DNA of 64,000 nucleotides. It comes from Bacteroidaceae bacterium. Lineage in GTDB: Bacteria > Bacteroidota > Bacteroidia > Bacteroidales > Bacteroidaceae. The notes under the pieces were generated by a model. It ran no database searches and had not been told where the DNA came from. It was given only the letters and a program-made list of their open reading frames with translations. Positions 33,211 to 42,234 of the stretch are shown here, piece after piece; within the stretch, counting starts at the first letter, position 1; each line of letters starts with the position of its first letter. Location of the stretch: positions 1 through 64,000 of the forward strand of contig JAGAAL010000037.1 of NCBI GenBank assembly GCA_017615245.1. The letters are read 5' to 3'. The translations under genes were made by a program, and so were the position numbers.

Positions 33211-36063
33211 TCAATGTGCTTCGAGCCAATTGGCTCCCCAACCCGAATCGGCTTCGAGTGGTACGCTCATCTTGAAGGCATGCTCCATTTCCTCCACCAC
33301 GAGTTGCTCAATCACTTCTTTCTCCTCAGGTACCACGTTGAAGTTGAGTTCGTCGTGTACTTGCAGAATCATTTGTGAGCGAAGATGTTCGTTCCAGAGG
33401 CGTTGCTGGATGCGTACCATCGCTACTTTGATGATGTCGGCAGCAGTACCCTGAATCGGCGCATTGATGGCATTTCGCTCTGCGTAACCACGTACCACAG
33501 CATTATGGCTATTGATGTCGGGCAAGTGGCAACGTCGGCCGAAGAGAGTTTCTGTGTACCCTTTCTCGCGTGCCATCGCAACCGACTTCTCCATATATTC
33601 CTTCACCTTGGGATAGGTAGCGAAATACTCGTCGATCAGTTCTTTTGCCTCGCCGCGACTCACTTGCATACGTTCGGCCAATCCAAATGTCGTGATGCCG
33701 TAGATGATGCCGAAATTGGCAGTCTTGGCTTTACGGCGTTCATCGGATGCGACTTCCTCTATCGGCTTCTTGAATATCTTGGCTGCCGTAGCTGCATGAA
33801 TGTCGTAACCCGTATTGAAGGCTTCAATCATATTATGATCACCACTCAGATGCGCCATGATGCGCAGTTCGATCTGGCTGTAATCGGCCGAGAAGAACAG
33901 GCACCCCTTATCGGGAATGAATGCCTTGCGCACCTCCTTACCGTTATCGTCGCGCACAGGGATATTCTGCAGATTGGGATTGCTCGAGCTGAGGCGTCCC
34001 GTTGCTGTCACCGCCTGATTGTAGGAGGTGTGGATATGGCCTGTCTGCGGATTGATGAGCTGCGGGAGCGTGTCGATATAGGTCGACAGCAGTTTCTTGT
34101 AGCCACGATAGTCGAGTATCTTCTCCACAATGATGTGCTTGCCTTTCAGCCCTTGCAGCACCTCTTCGGATGTGACATACTGTCCCGTCTTGGTCTTCTT
34201 GGCTTTCTCCACAATCTTCAGTCGGTCGAACAGCACCTCACCCACCTGTTTCGGAGAAGAGATATTGAACTCTACACCGGCGAGGTCGTACACTTCGCGC
34301 TCGATGTCGTTCATCTTAGCAGAGAACTCCTTGGATGTCTCAGCCAATGAGTTTACATCGATGCTGACGCCGTTCAGTTCCATCTGAGCCAATACAGGAA
34401 CAAGCGGCATCTCAACCGTCTCAAACAACTGATACAGCCCTTCAGCCTTCAGTTCTGCTTCGAGTTTGGCCTTGAGTTTCAAGGTGATGTCCGCATCTTC
34501 GGCAGCATAGTCACACACCGTCTCAGGAGCTACTTCCCGCATGGTTTTCTGCGTCTTTCCTTTCGGACCTATCAATGCATCGATATGAATGGTTTGATAG
34601 TTGAGATACACTTCCGCCAAGAGGTCCATGTTGTGATGCATCTCCGGCTTAAGGATATAGTGTGCAATCATTGTGTCGAACATCGGGCCTTGTACCCTCA
34701 CGCCATAGTTGGCCAGCACGATGATGTCGTATTTCATGTTCTGGCCCACCTTCAACGTCGACGGGCACTCATACACGGGTTTCAGTTGGTCCACAATATG
34801 CTGTGCGCCCGTTTTGTCTGCAGGAACCGGCACATAATAAGCCTCACCTTCCTTCACAGCGAAACTCAACCCCACCAACTCAGCCATCATCGGCTCGGTA
34901 CTGGTGGTCTCTGTATCGAAGCATACAACTTCCGCAGACATCAGGGTATTCACCAACAGAGCTATTGCCTCATCGGTATTCACCAAATGATAGTGATGGG
35001 GCGTATCAGCCAAAGTTGCCAATGAGGTTGAGGCAAATAAGTCGCCGAAACCGTCAGCCAGCTCTTGCAATTTTTGAGGTTCAGTCGTATTCAACTCATG
35101 GGATTCAGTATCATAAGTTGCAAAGAGATCGAGTTGTCCGCTCGATGGGATGGGCGTTTTTTGAGGTTTTGCCGGTGCGGGAGCCGCTGCTACCCCTCCA
35201 ATTACTCGTTGCAACAAACTGCGGAACTCCAATTCCTCGAACAGGGAACGCAAGCGCTCCATATCGATAGGCTTACGGCTCAGCAGGTCGAGGTCGAGCG
35301 TAATGGGCACATCTGTCTTAATGGTAACGAGCAATTTGGAGAAGCGGATACCCTCCATATTGTCCTCCACCTTCTGCTTGAGTGCACCTTTCAGTTCCGA
35401 TGAGCGGGCAATCAGTTGTTCGATGCCTCCAAAGTCGCCGATGAGCTTCACGGCAGTCTTCTCGCCAACTCCCGGACATCCTGGAACGTTATCGCTTGCA
35501 TCGCCCATCAATCCCAAGAGGTCGATTACCTGAAGAGGTGACTGGATGCCGTACTTCTCGCATATTTCCTGCGGACCGAGAATTTCGAAATCATTACTCC
35601 CATGACGCGGACGCAACATCTTCACATTATCCTTCACCAACTGGCCATAATCCTTATCGGGAGTCATCATGTAGGTCATGATGTCACCCTTCCCGGCTGC
35701 TTGCGTAGCTAAGGTTCCGATAACATCGTCGGCTTCATAGCCAGGAATCTCCAACACAGGAATGCGATACGCTTCCAAAATTCTTTTAATATAAGGTATA
35801 GCGATGCGTATATCCTCAGGTGTTTCCTGTCGCTGTGCCTTGTATTCGGGGTAGATCTCATGACGGAACGTTCCACCCTTGGGATCGAAGGCCACACCGA
35901 TGAAATCGGGGTTTTCGCGCTTCAACACTTCTTCCAGCGTATTGACGAACCCAAAGATAGCAGAGGTGTTCATACGTTTGCTGTTGATGCGCGGCGAGCG
36001 TATCAACGCATAATATGCTCTGTAGATAAGGGCGTATGCATCAAGCAGGATTAACTTCCTCAT
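33211..36063 (-). CDS. polA: DNA polymerase I
   Basis: 950 residues. Three domains in order: 5'-3' exonuclease (about 1-300, MRKLILLDAYALIYRAYYAL, PGYEADDVIGTLA), a 3'-5' exonuclease around 370-540 that retains the acidic pair in CFDTETTSTEP, so proofreading is probably intact, and the polymerase domain with motif A DYSQIELRIMAHLSG, the O-helix RRKAKTANFGIIYG and motif C QVHDELNFNV. It repairs DNA and removes Okazaki RNA primers. Its ATG overlaps the kduD stop as ATGA, an unexpected partner for a replication gene. Confidence 0.97.
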   Translation of the reverse strand: MRKLILLDAYALIYRAYYALIRSPRINSKRMNTSAIFGFVNTLEEVLKRENPDFIGVAFDPKGGTFRHEIYPEYKAQRQETPEDIRIAIPYIKRILEAYRIPVLEIPGYEADDVIGTLATQAAGKGDIMTYMMTPDKDYGQLVKDNVKMLRPRHGSNDFEILGPQEICEKYGIQSPLQVIDLLGLMGDASDNVPGCPGVGEKTAVKLIGDFGGIEQLIARSSELKGALKQKVEDNMEGIRFSKLLVTIKTDVPITLDLDLLSRKPIDMERLRSLFEELEFRSLLQRVIGGVAAAPAPAKPQKTPIPSSGQLDLFATYDTESHELNTTEPQKLQELADGFGDLFASTSLATLADTPHHYHLVNTDEAIALLVNTLMSAEVVCFDTETTSTEPMMAELVGLSFAVKEGEAYYVPVPADKTGAQHIVDQLKPVYECPSTLKVGQNMKYDIIVLANYGVRVQGPMFDTMIAHYILKPEMHHNMDLLAEVYLNYQTIHIDALIGPKGKTQKTMREVAPETVCDYAAEDADITLKLKAKLEAELKAEGLYQLFETVEMPLVPVLAQMELNGVSIDVNSLAETSKEFSAKMNDIEREVYDLAGVEFNISSPKQVGEVLFDRLKIVEKAKKTKTGQYVTSEEVLQGLKGKHIIVEKILDYRGYKKLLSTYIDTLPQLINPQTGHIHTSYNQAVTATGRLSSSNPNLQNIPVRDDNGKEVRKAFIPDKGCLFFSADYSQIELRIMAHLSGDHNMIEAFNTGYDIHAATAAKIFKKPIEEVASDERRKAKTANFGIIYGITTFGLAERMQVSRGEAKELIDEYFATYPKVKEYMEKSVAMAREKGYTETLFGRRCHLPDINSHNAVVRGYAERNAINAPIQGTAADIIKVAMVRIQQRLWNEHLRSQMILQVHDELNFNVVPEEKEVIEQLVVEEMEHAFKMSVPLEADSGWGANWLEAH

Positions 36064-36860
36064 GGTTGCTTTCCGATATATGCAAGAATACCACCATCAA
36101 CATACAAAATGTGTCCGTTTACTGCATCGCTGGCGTGTGATGCAAGGAACACAGCTGGTCCACCAAGTTCCTCTGGATTGAGCCAACGGCCTGCAGGAGT
36201 CTTTGCACAAATGAAGCTATCGAACGGATGGCGACTACCGTCTGGCTGACGCTCACGTAGCGGTGCTGTCTGTGGAGTAGCGATGTAACCAGGACCTATA
36301 CCGTTACATTGAATGTTGTACTCACCATACTCTGAGCAGATGTTGCGGGTGAGCATCTTCAAGCCACCCTTCGCTGCTGCGTAGGCGCTTACAGTTTCGC
36401 GACCCAGTTCGCTCATCATCGAACAGATGTTAATGATTTTACCTTCGCGACGCTCCATCATCTCAGGCAGTACGGCTGCGCTGACAATATATGGTGCCAC
36501 GAGGTCTATATCGATGACCTGCTGGAACTCCTCACGCGCCATCTCATGCATAGGGATGCGCTTGATGATACCTGCGTTGTTCACGAGGATGTCAATCTGA
36601 CCCACTTCCTCATGGATCTTCTCCACAAGAGCCTTCACAGCTACTTCGTCAGTCACATCGCAGACATAACCCTTCACGTTCGTGATACCGGCTTCATGAT
36701 AACTGGCTAATGCTTTCTGTACCGCTTCCTCTGAGCGAACATTGAACACAATCATCCTTGCTCCTGCTTCTACATATGCTTTCGCAATCGCAAAGCCGAT
36801 ACCATATGCAGCACCTGTAATCCAGGCGTTCTTGCCGGCTAATGAAAACATACTTTTCAT
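36060..36860 (-). CDS. kduD: 2-dehydro-3-deoxy-D-gluconate 5-dehydrogenase (KduD-type SDR)
   Basis: 266 residues. A short-chain dehydrogenase with NAD(P) motif TGAAYGIGFAIAKAY (about 16-30), NNAG (about 94), catalytic Ser near 148 and YAAAKGG (about 160-166). It reduces 5-keto-4-deoxyuronate-derived diketo sugar to 2-keto-3-deoxygluconate in pectin and glycosaminoglycan breakdown. The close relative gluconate 5-dehydrogenase is the alternative, but kduI is two genes upstream in the same unit, favouring KduD. It overlaps polA by 4 bp. Confidence 0.88.
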   Translation of the reverse strand: MKSMFSLAGKNAWITGAAYGIGFAIAKAYVEAGARMIVFNVRSEEAVQKALASYHEAGITNVKGYVCDVTDEVAVKALVEKIHEEVGQIDILVNNAGIIKRIPMHEMAREEFQQVIDIDLVAPYIVSAAVLPEMMERREGKIINICSMMSELGRETVSAYAAAKGGLKMLTRNICSEYGEYNIQCNGIGPGYIATPQTAPLRERQPDGSRHPFDSFICAKTPAGRWLNPEELGGPAVFLASHASDAVNGHILYVDGGILAYIGKQP

Positions 36861-36894
36861 TTAATTATTAGTTTTGAGTTATTAATTATGATTG

Positions 36895-37275
36895 TTACAA
36901 TTCCGCTTTTTGTTGTTTAATCTTTCGTAGCATTGAAAGTAAAGTAGAAGTCCCCATTTTGATTAATTCCTCACAATCATTTCTTAGAGAGGTGTAGAGT
37001 TTTTCTTCAAGCAAGTCAACCCTGTATGCAAGTTCTAGCCAATAAAGAGTTTCTTCTGCTTCCTTCATTGCAATTGAATTTTTATGTACAAAGTCTGCAT
37101 CTGACTCTGCTCTGATTGCTTCCGACACATTTGCGCCAATAGAAGTGCCTGATCTGAATACTTGATCAGCAAGACTATATTTTTTCTGTTGAATGAGATA
37201 TTCATTCAAATGATATATTCTCACAGAAAAATCCATAGCCTTTTTCCTTATCATGCTGTTTCCTTTATTTTCCAT
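36895..37275 (-). CDS. Four-helix-bundle protein (23S rRNA-intervening-sequence type)
   Basis: 126 residues, wholly helical, with the family motif RSGTSIGANVSEAIRAES (about 42-59) and KEAEETLYWLELA (about 72-84). The family is known from rRNA intervening sequences and as stand-alone genes in Bacteroidetes; its function is unclear. It sits between kduD and kduI, a place where nothing else links it to uronate use. The sequence TAATTATTAGTT flanks it on both sides (36862-36873 and 37289-37300), suggesting insertion. Alternative start at residue 8 (MIRKKAMDFSVR) is possible. Confidence 0.88.
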   Translation of the reverse strand: MENKGNSMIRKKAMDFSVRIYHLNEYLIQQKKYSLADQVFRSGTSIGANVSEAIRAESDADFVHKNSIAMKEAEETLYWLELAYRVDLLEEKLYTSLRNDCEELIKMGTSTLLSMLRKIKQQKAEL

Positions 37276-37312
37276 TGATGCAGACTCATAATTATTAGTT
37301 CATAACTCATAA

Positions 37313-38155
37313 CTATCGAAGATCTATGATCTTCGAAAAGTCCTGGTCTCCGTAGTCTTGGTTCTCGCCGCCCATACCCCAAATAAAAGTGTAATTATGC
37401 GTTGCTGCGGCCGAGTGGATTGACCATTCGGGCGAGAGTACCGCCTGGTCGCCACGCATCCAGATGTGACGCGTCTCTTCGATTTCACCCATGAAATGAC
37501 ATACCGCTTGGTCTTCTGGCACTTCGAAATAGAAGTATGCCTCCATTCGGCGGCTGTGGATGTGAGCAGGCATCGTGTTCCACACACTTCCCGGCTTCAG
37601 TTCCGTCATACCCATCTGCAGCTGACACGAATCGAGCGTCTTCTGCACAATCATACGGTTGATGACGCGGTCGTTGCTGTCCTCCAGACATCCCAAGGCA
37701 AGTACATCAGCATCTGCTTTCGTCACCTTCTTGCAAGGATACTCCTTGTGAGCAGTTGTTGAGTTGATGTAGAACTTCGCTGGCTTCGATGCATCCTTGC
37801 TCTCGAACACCACATCGCGGTCGCCCCGTCCGATGTAGAGTGCCTCCTTGTAGTTCAGCTCATAGGTCTCGTCGCCCACCTTCACACAACCCTCACCACC
37901 CACGTTGAAGATACCAATCTCACGGCGAGTCGTGAAATAAGGTGCTTTCAGCGGGTCGATGGCCTCCAGTTTCAGCGGTTCATTCACAGGCATAGCACCG
38001 CCTACAATCATACGGTCGTACATCGAGTACACCAAGTTCACCTCATCCTCACCAAACACTTTCTCGATGAGGAAATCACGACGTAGCCGCTTTGTATCAT
38101 AATGCTTGGCGTCCTCGGGATGAGCCGCATAACGAATTTCATAATTAGTCTTCAT
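37313..38155 (-). CDS. kduI: 5-keto 4-deoxyuronate isomerase KduI
   Basis: 280 residues, the standard length. It converts 5-keto-4-deoxyuronate to 3-deoxy-D-glycero-2,5-hexodiulosonate, the substrate of KduD, in the cytoplasm. Double cupin fold; the metal site is in [20 protein letters not shown] (His, His, Glu, about 191-210), with a distal His near 250 ([11 protein letters not shown]). First gene of the kduI, four-helix-bundle, kduD, polA run; a 16-bp palindrome lies between its promoter and ATG. Confidence 0.94.
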   Translation of the reverse strand: MKTNYEIRYAAHPEDAKHYDTKRLRRDFLIEKVFGEDEVNLVYSMYDRMIVGGAMPVNEPLKLEAIDPLKAPYFTTRREIGIFNVGGEGCVKVGDETYELNYKEALYIGRGDRDVVFESKDASKPAKFYINSTTAHKEYPCKKVTKADADVLALGCLEDSNDRVINRMIVQKTLDSCQLQMGMTELKPGSVWNTMPAHIHSRRMEAYFYFEVPEDQAVCHFMGEIEETRHIWMRGDQAVLSPEWSIHSAAATHNYTFIWGMGGENQDYGDQDFSKIIDLR

Positions 38156-38163
38156 ATCTTTAC

Positions 38164-38179
38164 ATTTAATCGATTAAAT
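38164..38179. promoter_or_regulatory. Perfect 16-bp palindrome, likely operator of kduI
   Basis: ATTTAATCGATTAAAT is a perfect palindrome with a central CG, the shape favoured by LacI-family repressors. It lies between the predicted -7 element (38190-38197) and the kduI ATG at 38155, that is at about +4 to +20 of the transcript. No regulator gene is in the window. Confidence 0.6.
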
Positions 38180-38189
38180 AATTTGTTTG

Positions 38190-38197
38190 CAAAGATA
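38190..38197 (-). promoter_or_regulatory. -7 element of kduI promoter
   Basis: TATCTTTG on the minus strand, 35 bp before ATG 38155. The region upstream is AT-rich with no clear -33. Confidence 0.6.
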
Positions 38198-38335
38198 CAA
38201 AAAAATGTATAATGAATAATGTATAATGTGTAATATTTTAATTTTTTCGCATTCGATATAGGAAATAACTCAACTTTCGCAAGTTAAAAAGGAGTTAAAG
38301 AAGTTAAGTCGAGCGAAGCGATAACTTCTAAAGAT

Positions 38336-39472
38336 TCAGTCGTACTCAAATTCCATATTGTTGAAGCTGCAGATTGTCTGCCATTTATTGGGGAGCAATA
38401 ATCCACCTTTTGTCACAAAGAACAGCAAGTGCCATCTACCCGCATCCATATCGTGTATAATATGAATCTCCAGTTTCTCGGCTATTTGCATCTCATGCAT
38501 TGTGCTGCGTGAGAACATGCTACGGAATAACAACTGCTGACCGCTGCCCCATGTAATATCTGGATAATATTCAATTCCTTCGTCTGGATAAAGCCTGACG
38601 TATTGCACGATGGTTTGCTTCAAGTTCTGCAAAGCCTGTTCGGCTTTTTCCTTCGTATTGAAAATCATGTCCATTCCTTTTGTCTCTCCACTTCCCCCAC
38701 TGAGTGTACCATTAAAAAACTGAGATAATTGTCTCCAAGTATATTTCGTAAACAGGCTTTCGTCATGCTGGTAATGGAGCAACCGTCTTTTGTCAGATAA
38801 CGGTTCGATGGCGGGGCTGGCCATTTTCAAGAATTTCCCGATATCCAGCATCTTGTTCGCTACGACTGTATCGATAACACAGGTATAACTGAGCCAACAA
38901 AGGCCGTTCGACCCACGTTTTCCTTTATATTCAAATAATATATGCTCGGAAGCCCTTTCGATATACGGAACATGGTAGGCTCTCACTACACGAGTTCCTA
39001 TTTCATCGTCACCCATTCCCCCGTTTAAAACCATACTGATATGGATGGTATCAGCATCGTCCTCATGATAATCCCAACGGTCATACTGACGTGCATGCTT
39101 CCTCAGCTCTTCTATAGTAGCCAAAACCTTTTCATAAATAGTTTGTGTCTGCTCATATTTCAACATGTACTCTCTGCCATCTTCAAGAGAAGTTATAAAA
39201 CTTCTATTACCGATATAATTGCCTGTCTTGGAATCAATGGTGGGGTAAACCGATTCTGAGAAACGATAACTCAATTCGAGTTCATGATCTCTCGGTTGAC
39301 TGCCTGCATTTACGAGTCTGGAGTCAATCCTTATTCCATACGACTGAAAGAAATCCCTCAACGCCTCAATCTTGGGGTTCGTCAAGCCCTCTCCAAGCGA
39401 CTGGCAAAAAGCAGAAAACGGGAAGACACTCAATACACAAATAATGGTTATGCTCAATCTTCTTTTCATCAT
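38336..39472 (-). CDS. Secreted family Q protein, second copy in ECF locus B
   Basis: 378 residues with signal peptide (cleavage near AFC-Q, residue 23). By eye it is a diverged paralog of 40554-41645. Shared stretches are VLATIEELRKHARQYDRW...DDADTIHISMVL against SIATVEALMDKAKEKDKW...NDADTMMYSQVF, and near the C-terminus HLLFFVTKGGLLLPNKW against HMVLVAVTQGDRLLPTEW. No enzyme motif is recognised. Its ATG overlaps the family P stop by 4 bp, so it is the last gene of the locus B operon. Confidence 0.7.
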   Translation of the reverse strand: MMKRRLSITIICVLSVFPFSAFCQSLGEGLTNPKIEALRDFFQSYGIRIDSRLVNAGSQPRDHELELSYRFSESVYPTIDSKTGNYIGNRSFITSLEDGREYMLKYEQTQTIYEKVLATIEELRKHARQYDRWDYHEDDADTIHISMVLNGGMGDDEIGTRVVRAYHVPYIERASEHILFEYKGKRGSNGLCWLSYTCVIDTVVANKMLDIGKFLKMASPAIEPLSDKRRLLHYQHDESLFTKYTWRQLSQFFNGTLSGGSGETKGMDMIFNTKEKAEQALQNLKQTIVQYVRLYPDEGIEYYPDITWGSGQQLLFRSMFSRSTMHEMQIAEKLEIHIIHDMDAGRWHLLFFVTKGGLLLPNKWQTICSFNNMEFEYD

Positions 39473-40536
39473 CTTACAATGTTGCTTTGATATGGTTGTA
39501 CAAAATATTGGTTCGCCAACAACTCTGAGACAGGAAGCGTGGCAGCCTTAGTATAATCGATGAGAATCGTTACATTCTGCGTCGTGAGCGGCACAGGTGG
39601 ATATTTCAAGATGAACGCAATACAATCGCCTACCGTTCCATCCAAATAGAAGAATGTATTCGTTGGGTAACCTTCTGCAGAAACAAGTTTCAGCTGTTCG
39701 CCGCCATCGGCCTGTATGTACGAATCCCGAGGAAAATAATATCGTGAGGATGCATTTGCTATACGGCAGTCGATATACGCGATGTAGGTAGCTTCTGCTG
39801 TAAACCAAGCTGCATATTTTATTGTTGGTTCCTCTGTGAAGTATGGCCGGATGCGAAGAGGATTCTTATAGTGTGGCCATGTTTCGACTTGCGTCACATC
39901 ATATTCTGCTGGCTCCAAACATAGTTTCGGTTTTTGCTTAGGCGGCAGTTCCTTTGAATACCACCCTACTTTGATGCCAGGCTTCCCTGTGAAATGTGAT
40001 ACCAACGAAAGTAGCGTCGGCTCTTCTCGTTTCTCGTCGAACTGTTTCATTTCCTGCAAATCCGTCAGTGTGTAGAAATGCTTCTGATACTGCGAATACT
40101 TATCTGTATATAAATCGGGCAAGCCGTATAGACAGATTCGCTGCATGTATCGTGGAAGCGGCGGAAACACCAATTGGAATTTAAGTACCTTGCCCTTCAT
40201 TCCCCGAACGATATTCTTGCAATTCGGCTTTGCATCGCAACCGATGATGCCTCGCAGCATATACTGAACACCTGTCCGTGGATCCATGATGACTGTCTCA
40301 TCGTTTGCTACTTCGATACGTTCTTCGTCTGTCTTGCAGAGATGGTAGAACGTCAGGATGGTATTCTTCTCGTTTGCCTCCAGTTTCAAAGGACGTAGCA
40401 ACAGATTATAATCATTTTCGTCCAGCGAAGTCACAGCCGGATTACGCAGTTCGTAGTCAGGTCCGTCTGCTTTTAATGGAATGCTTTGCAATAGACAGCA
40501 TACTCCTATCAGGGATGTAAAAACAATTCGATTCAT
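39469..40536 (-). CDS. Secreted family P protein, third copy (ECF locus B)
   Basis: 355 residues with signal peptide (about 1-23, cleavage near LKA-D). It keeps the family P skeleton: DPRTGVQYMLRGIIG, KVLKFQLVFPPLPRYMQ, CLYGLP, AAWFTAEATYIAY and GYPTNTFFYLDGTVGDCIAFILKYPP. These align with the same blocks of the locus A copies, but it is clearly more distant. It lies between the two family Q genes, 17 bp after the first. Function unknown. Confidence 0.7.
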   Translation of the reverse strand: MNRIVFTSLIGVCCLLQSIPLKADGPDYELRNPAVTSLDENDYNLLLRPLKLEANEKNTILTFYHLCKTDEERIEVANDETVIMDPRTGVQYMLRGIIGCDAKPNCKNIVRGMKGKVLKFQLVFPPLPRYMQRICLYGLPDLYTDKYSQYQKHFYTLTDLQEMKQFDEKREEPTLLSLVSHFTGKPGIKVGWYSKELPPKQKPKLCLEPAEYDVTQVETWPHYKNPLRIRPYFTEEPTIKYAAWFTAEATYIAYIDCRIANASSRYYFPRDSYIQADGGEQLKLVSAEGYPTNTFFYLDGTVGDCIAFILKYPPVPLTTQNVTILIDYTKAATLPVSELLANQYFVQPYQSNIVR

Positions 40537-40553
40537 GTTATTCTGTTTTTTTG

Positions 40554-41645
40554 TTATTTCATTCTTTCAAATTCTCCATCAACAATCCTACTGTATCCGG
40601 CCCATTCGGTAGGCAACAGGCGGTCTCCTTGTGTGACGGCCACTAATACCATATGTTGTATCCCCCGATCGCTAATCCGAACATCCAACTTCAGCGTATT
40701 TTCATCTAATTGCGAAAACTGGGCGTTGGTTGCATAGAACAATCGGGCATCCTGCGCCCCATACCTTTCGGTTGGAATATAAATATAAGGCATGTCGAAG
40801 TGAGTGTCTGTATAATCCTCAATGACCATTTTCATCTTCGCCAAGACTTCATTCGCACGTTCGTCGTTCGGCATCGTGAATACAAAACCGTTTGTTTCAC
40901 CCTTACCACAAGGTTCCTCGTCCATATCTACATAAAACATAAATGCGCTATGCCTCCAGATATCAGAACTGTGCGACAGGTAGATGCTTCTGCGTTCAAT
41001 GTCGGGCTGTTCCAAGATGGTACTGAGTTGCCTAAGCAGTTCTTCGAAGTCGAAATGCAGACGATTCTGTTGTGCGGATGCAAGCAGACAGGAATAGAAC
41101 AAATAGCCCTCATTCCGCGCGACAATACCGTTTTTGTCTTTGGAAGAATAATGCGAGAAAGTCAGATACTCAGCGGCATCCACCATCGTATTCATCTTAT
41201 CATTAAGCGGTATGAGAGATTCAGCGTTGGCAAATACCTGCGAATACATCATTGTATCAGCATCATTGCCACGATTCGTCCATTTGTCCTTCTCCTTTGC
41301 TTTGTCCATGAGGGCCTCAACAGTAGCTATGCTTTGCATATCAACGATATGTGATCGTCTGTACCAATCCAGTTTAAGTTCGTCATACGTCAGTTGACGA
41401 TTACCATCACCGATTCCCTTTGCTTTTAGAATACTGTCAGGGATGATGATATGCGATGGTATTCTGAACTTGTAGTGCTTGACCCGTCCGATGTCAGGAA
41501 GGTTTTGCCAGATTATATCAACGCTCCCGATATGGTTTGCGTTCCAGAATCCATAAAGGCTGTCCATCTCAGCCATCGCTACCTGTGCTTTCAGTTGAAA
41601 GCCACAAACGCCCAAGAGCAATATGGTAAAAACTGTCCGTATCAT
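40554..41645 (-). CDS. Secreted family Q protein, first copy in ECF locus B
   Basis: 363 residues with signal peptide (cleavage near LKA-Q, residue 20). Paralog of 38336-39472 along most of its length. Helical central region (VEALMDKAKEKDKW, MNTMVDAAEYLTFSHY, FDFEELLRQLSTIL) and a C-terminal alternating segment (EVLAKMKMVIEDYTDTHF, LKLDVRISDRGIQHMVLVAVTQ). It begins 4 bp after the anti-sigma-like gene. No named family was recognised. Confidence 0.7.
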   Translation of the reverse strand: MIRTVFTILLLGVCGFQLKAQVAMAEMDSLYGFWNANHIGSVDIIWQNLPDIGRVKHYKFRIPSHIIIPDSILKAKGIGDGNRQLTYDELKLDWYRRSHIVDMQSIATVEALMDKAKEKDKWTNRGNDADTMMYSQVFANAESLIPLNDKMNTMVDAAEYLTFSHYSSKDKNGIVARNEGYLFYSCLLASAQQNRLHFDFEELLRQLSTILEQPDIERRSIYLSHSSDIWRHSAFMFYVDMDEEPCGKGETNGFVFTMPNDERANEVLAKMKMVIEDYTDTHFDMPYIYIPTERYGAQDARLFYATNAQFSQLDENTLKLDVRISDRGIQHMVLVAVTQGDRLLPTEWAGYSRIVDGEFERMK

Positions 41646-41649
41646 AAGT

Positions 41650-42234
41650 TCAATTATTCAACTCCTGTTTGTTCCGAATCCTGATGTTAGCTGTGAACAC
41701 CTTAATATTCATATGCATATATTCCTCCTCCTCCGACATCGCCGTTTGAGGTTGTTGCACCCCGTTCAACATCGCATCCAATTCGTCAAATTCCGCTTGT
41801 TCAACTTGTTTCGAAACATCTTCTACTACAGAAGAATCCACGTTAGTCATTTCGTGCGGTGCTGTTTGCCGCTTCACTCGTTTCTGTGACTTGGATGGTT
41901 TCTCAACTTGAGCTGTAAGTGGAGCCTCTTTCATTACTTCTTCGGACGGGGAAACGATAGGGTAAATAGTCGATGAGTCTGTCATTGTATGTGTGTCGAC
42001 ATCTGCCATTTGGCTTTCGTCTTTTGACTTTTGATTTAAGAGCATCCACCCCACACCAGCAACAATCAGCAACGATGCAGCAATGCCCACCCATCGCCAC
42101 CATCGATGATTGTTGCTACCTATAGGAGTTGCCGTTTTGGCCATCTCAGCCATCACTCGCTCTTTTACCTTGGGTGAGGCATGATACACCGCCTTTGGTT
42201 TCAGTTTTTTTTCTATGTCATTTATCTTCTCCAT
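41650..42234 (-). CDS. Single-pass membrane protein, probable anti-sigma factor (locus B)
   Basis: About 194 residues when started at the second Met (MEKINDIEKKLKPKA). One membrane segment about 37-57 (WWRWVGIAASLLIVAGVGWMLL) follows a basic cytoplasmic N-terminus; the periplasmic part is rich in Ser, Lys and Glu, unlike that of locus A. The N-terminus has no zinc-binding motif. Its 5' end overlaps the sigma gene by 17 bp. Anti-sigma role inferred from position. Confidence 0.6.
   Translation of the reverse strand: MEKINDIEKKLKPKAVYHASPKVKERVMAEMAKTATPIGSNNHRWWRWVGIAASLLIVAGVGWMLLNQKSKDESQMADVDTHTMTDSSTIYPIVSPSEEVMKEAPLTAQVEKPSKSQKRVKRQTAPHEMTNVDSSVVEDVSKQVEQAEFDELDAMLNGVQQPQTAMSEEEEYMHMNIKVFTANIRIRNKQELNN

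Noticed and set aside
33385..34350. 321-codon + strand open frame
   Set aside because: Antisense to the polymerase domain of polA, with no independent homology.
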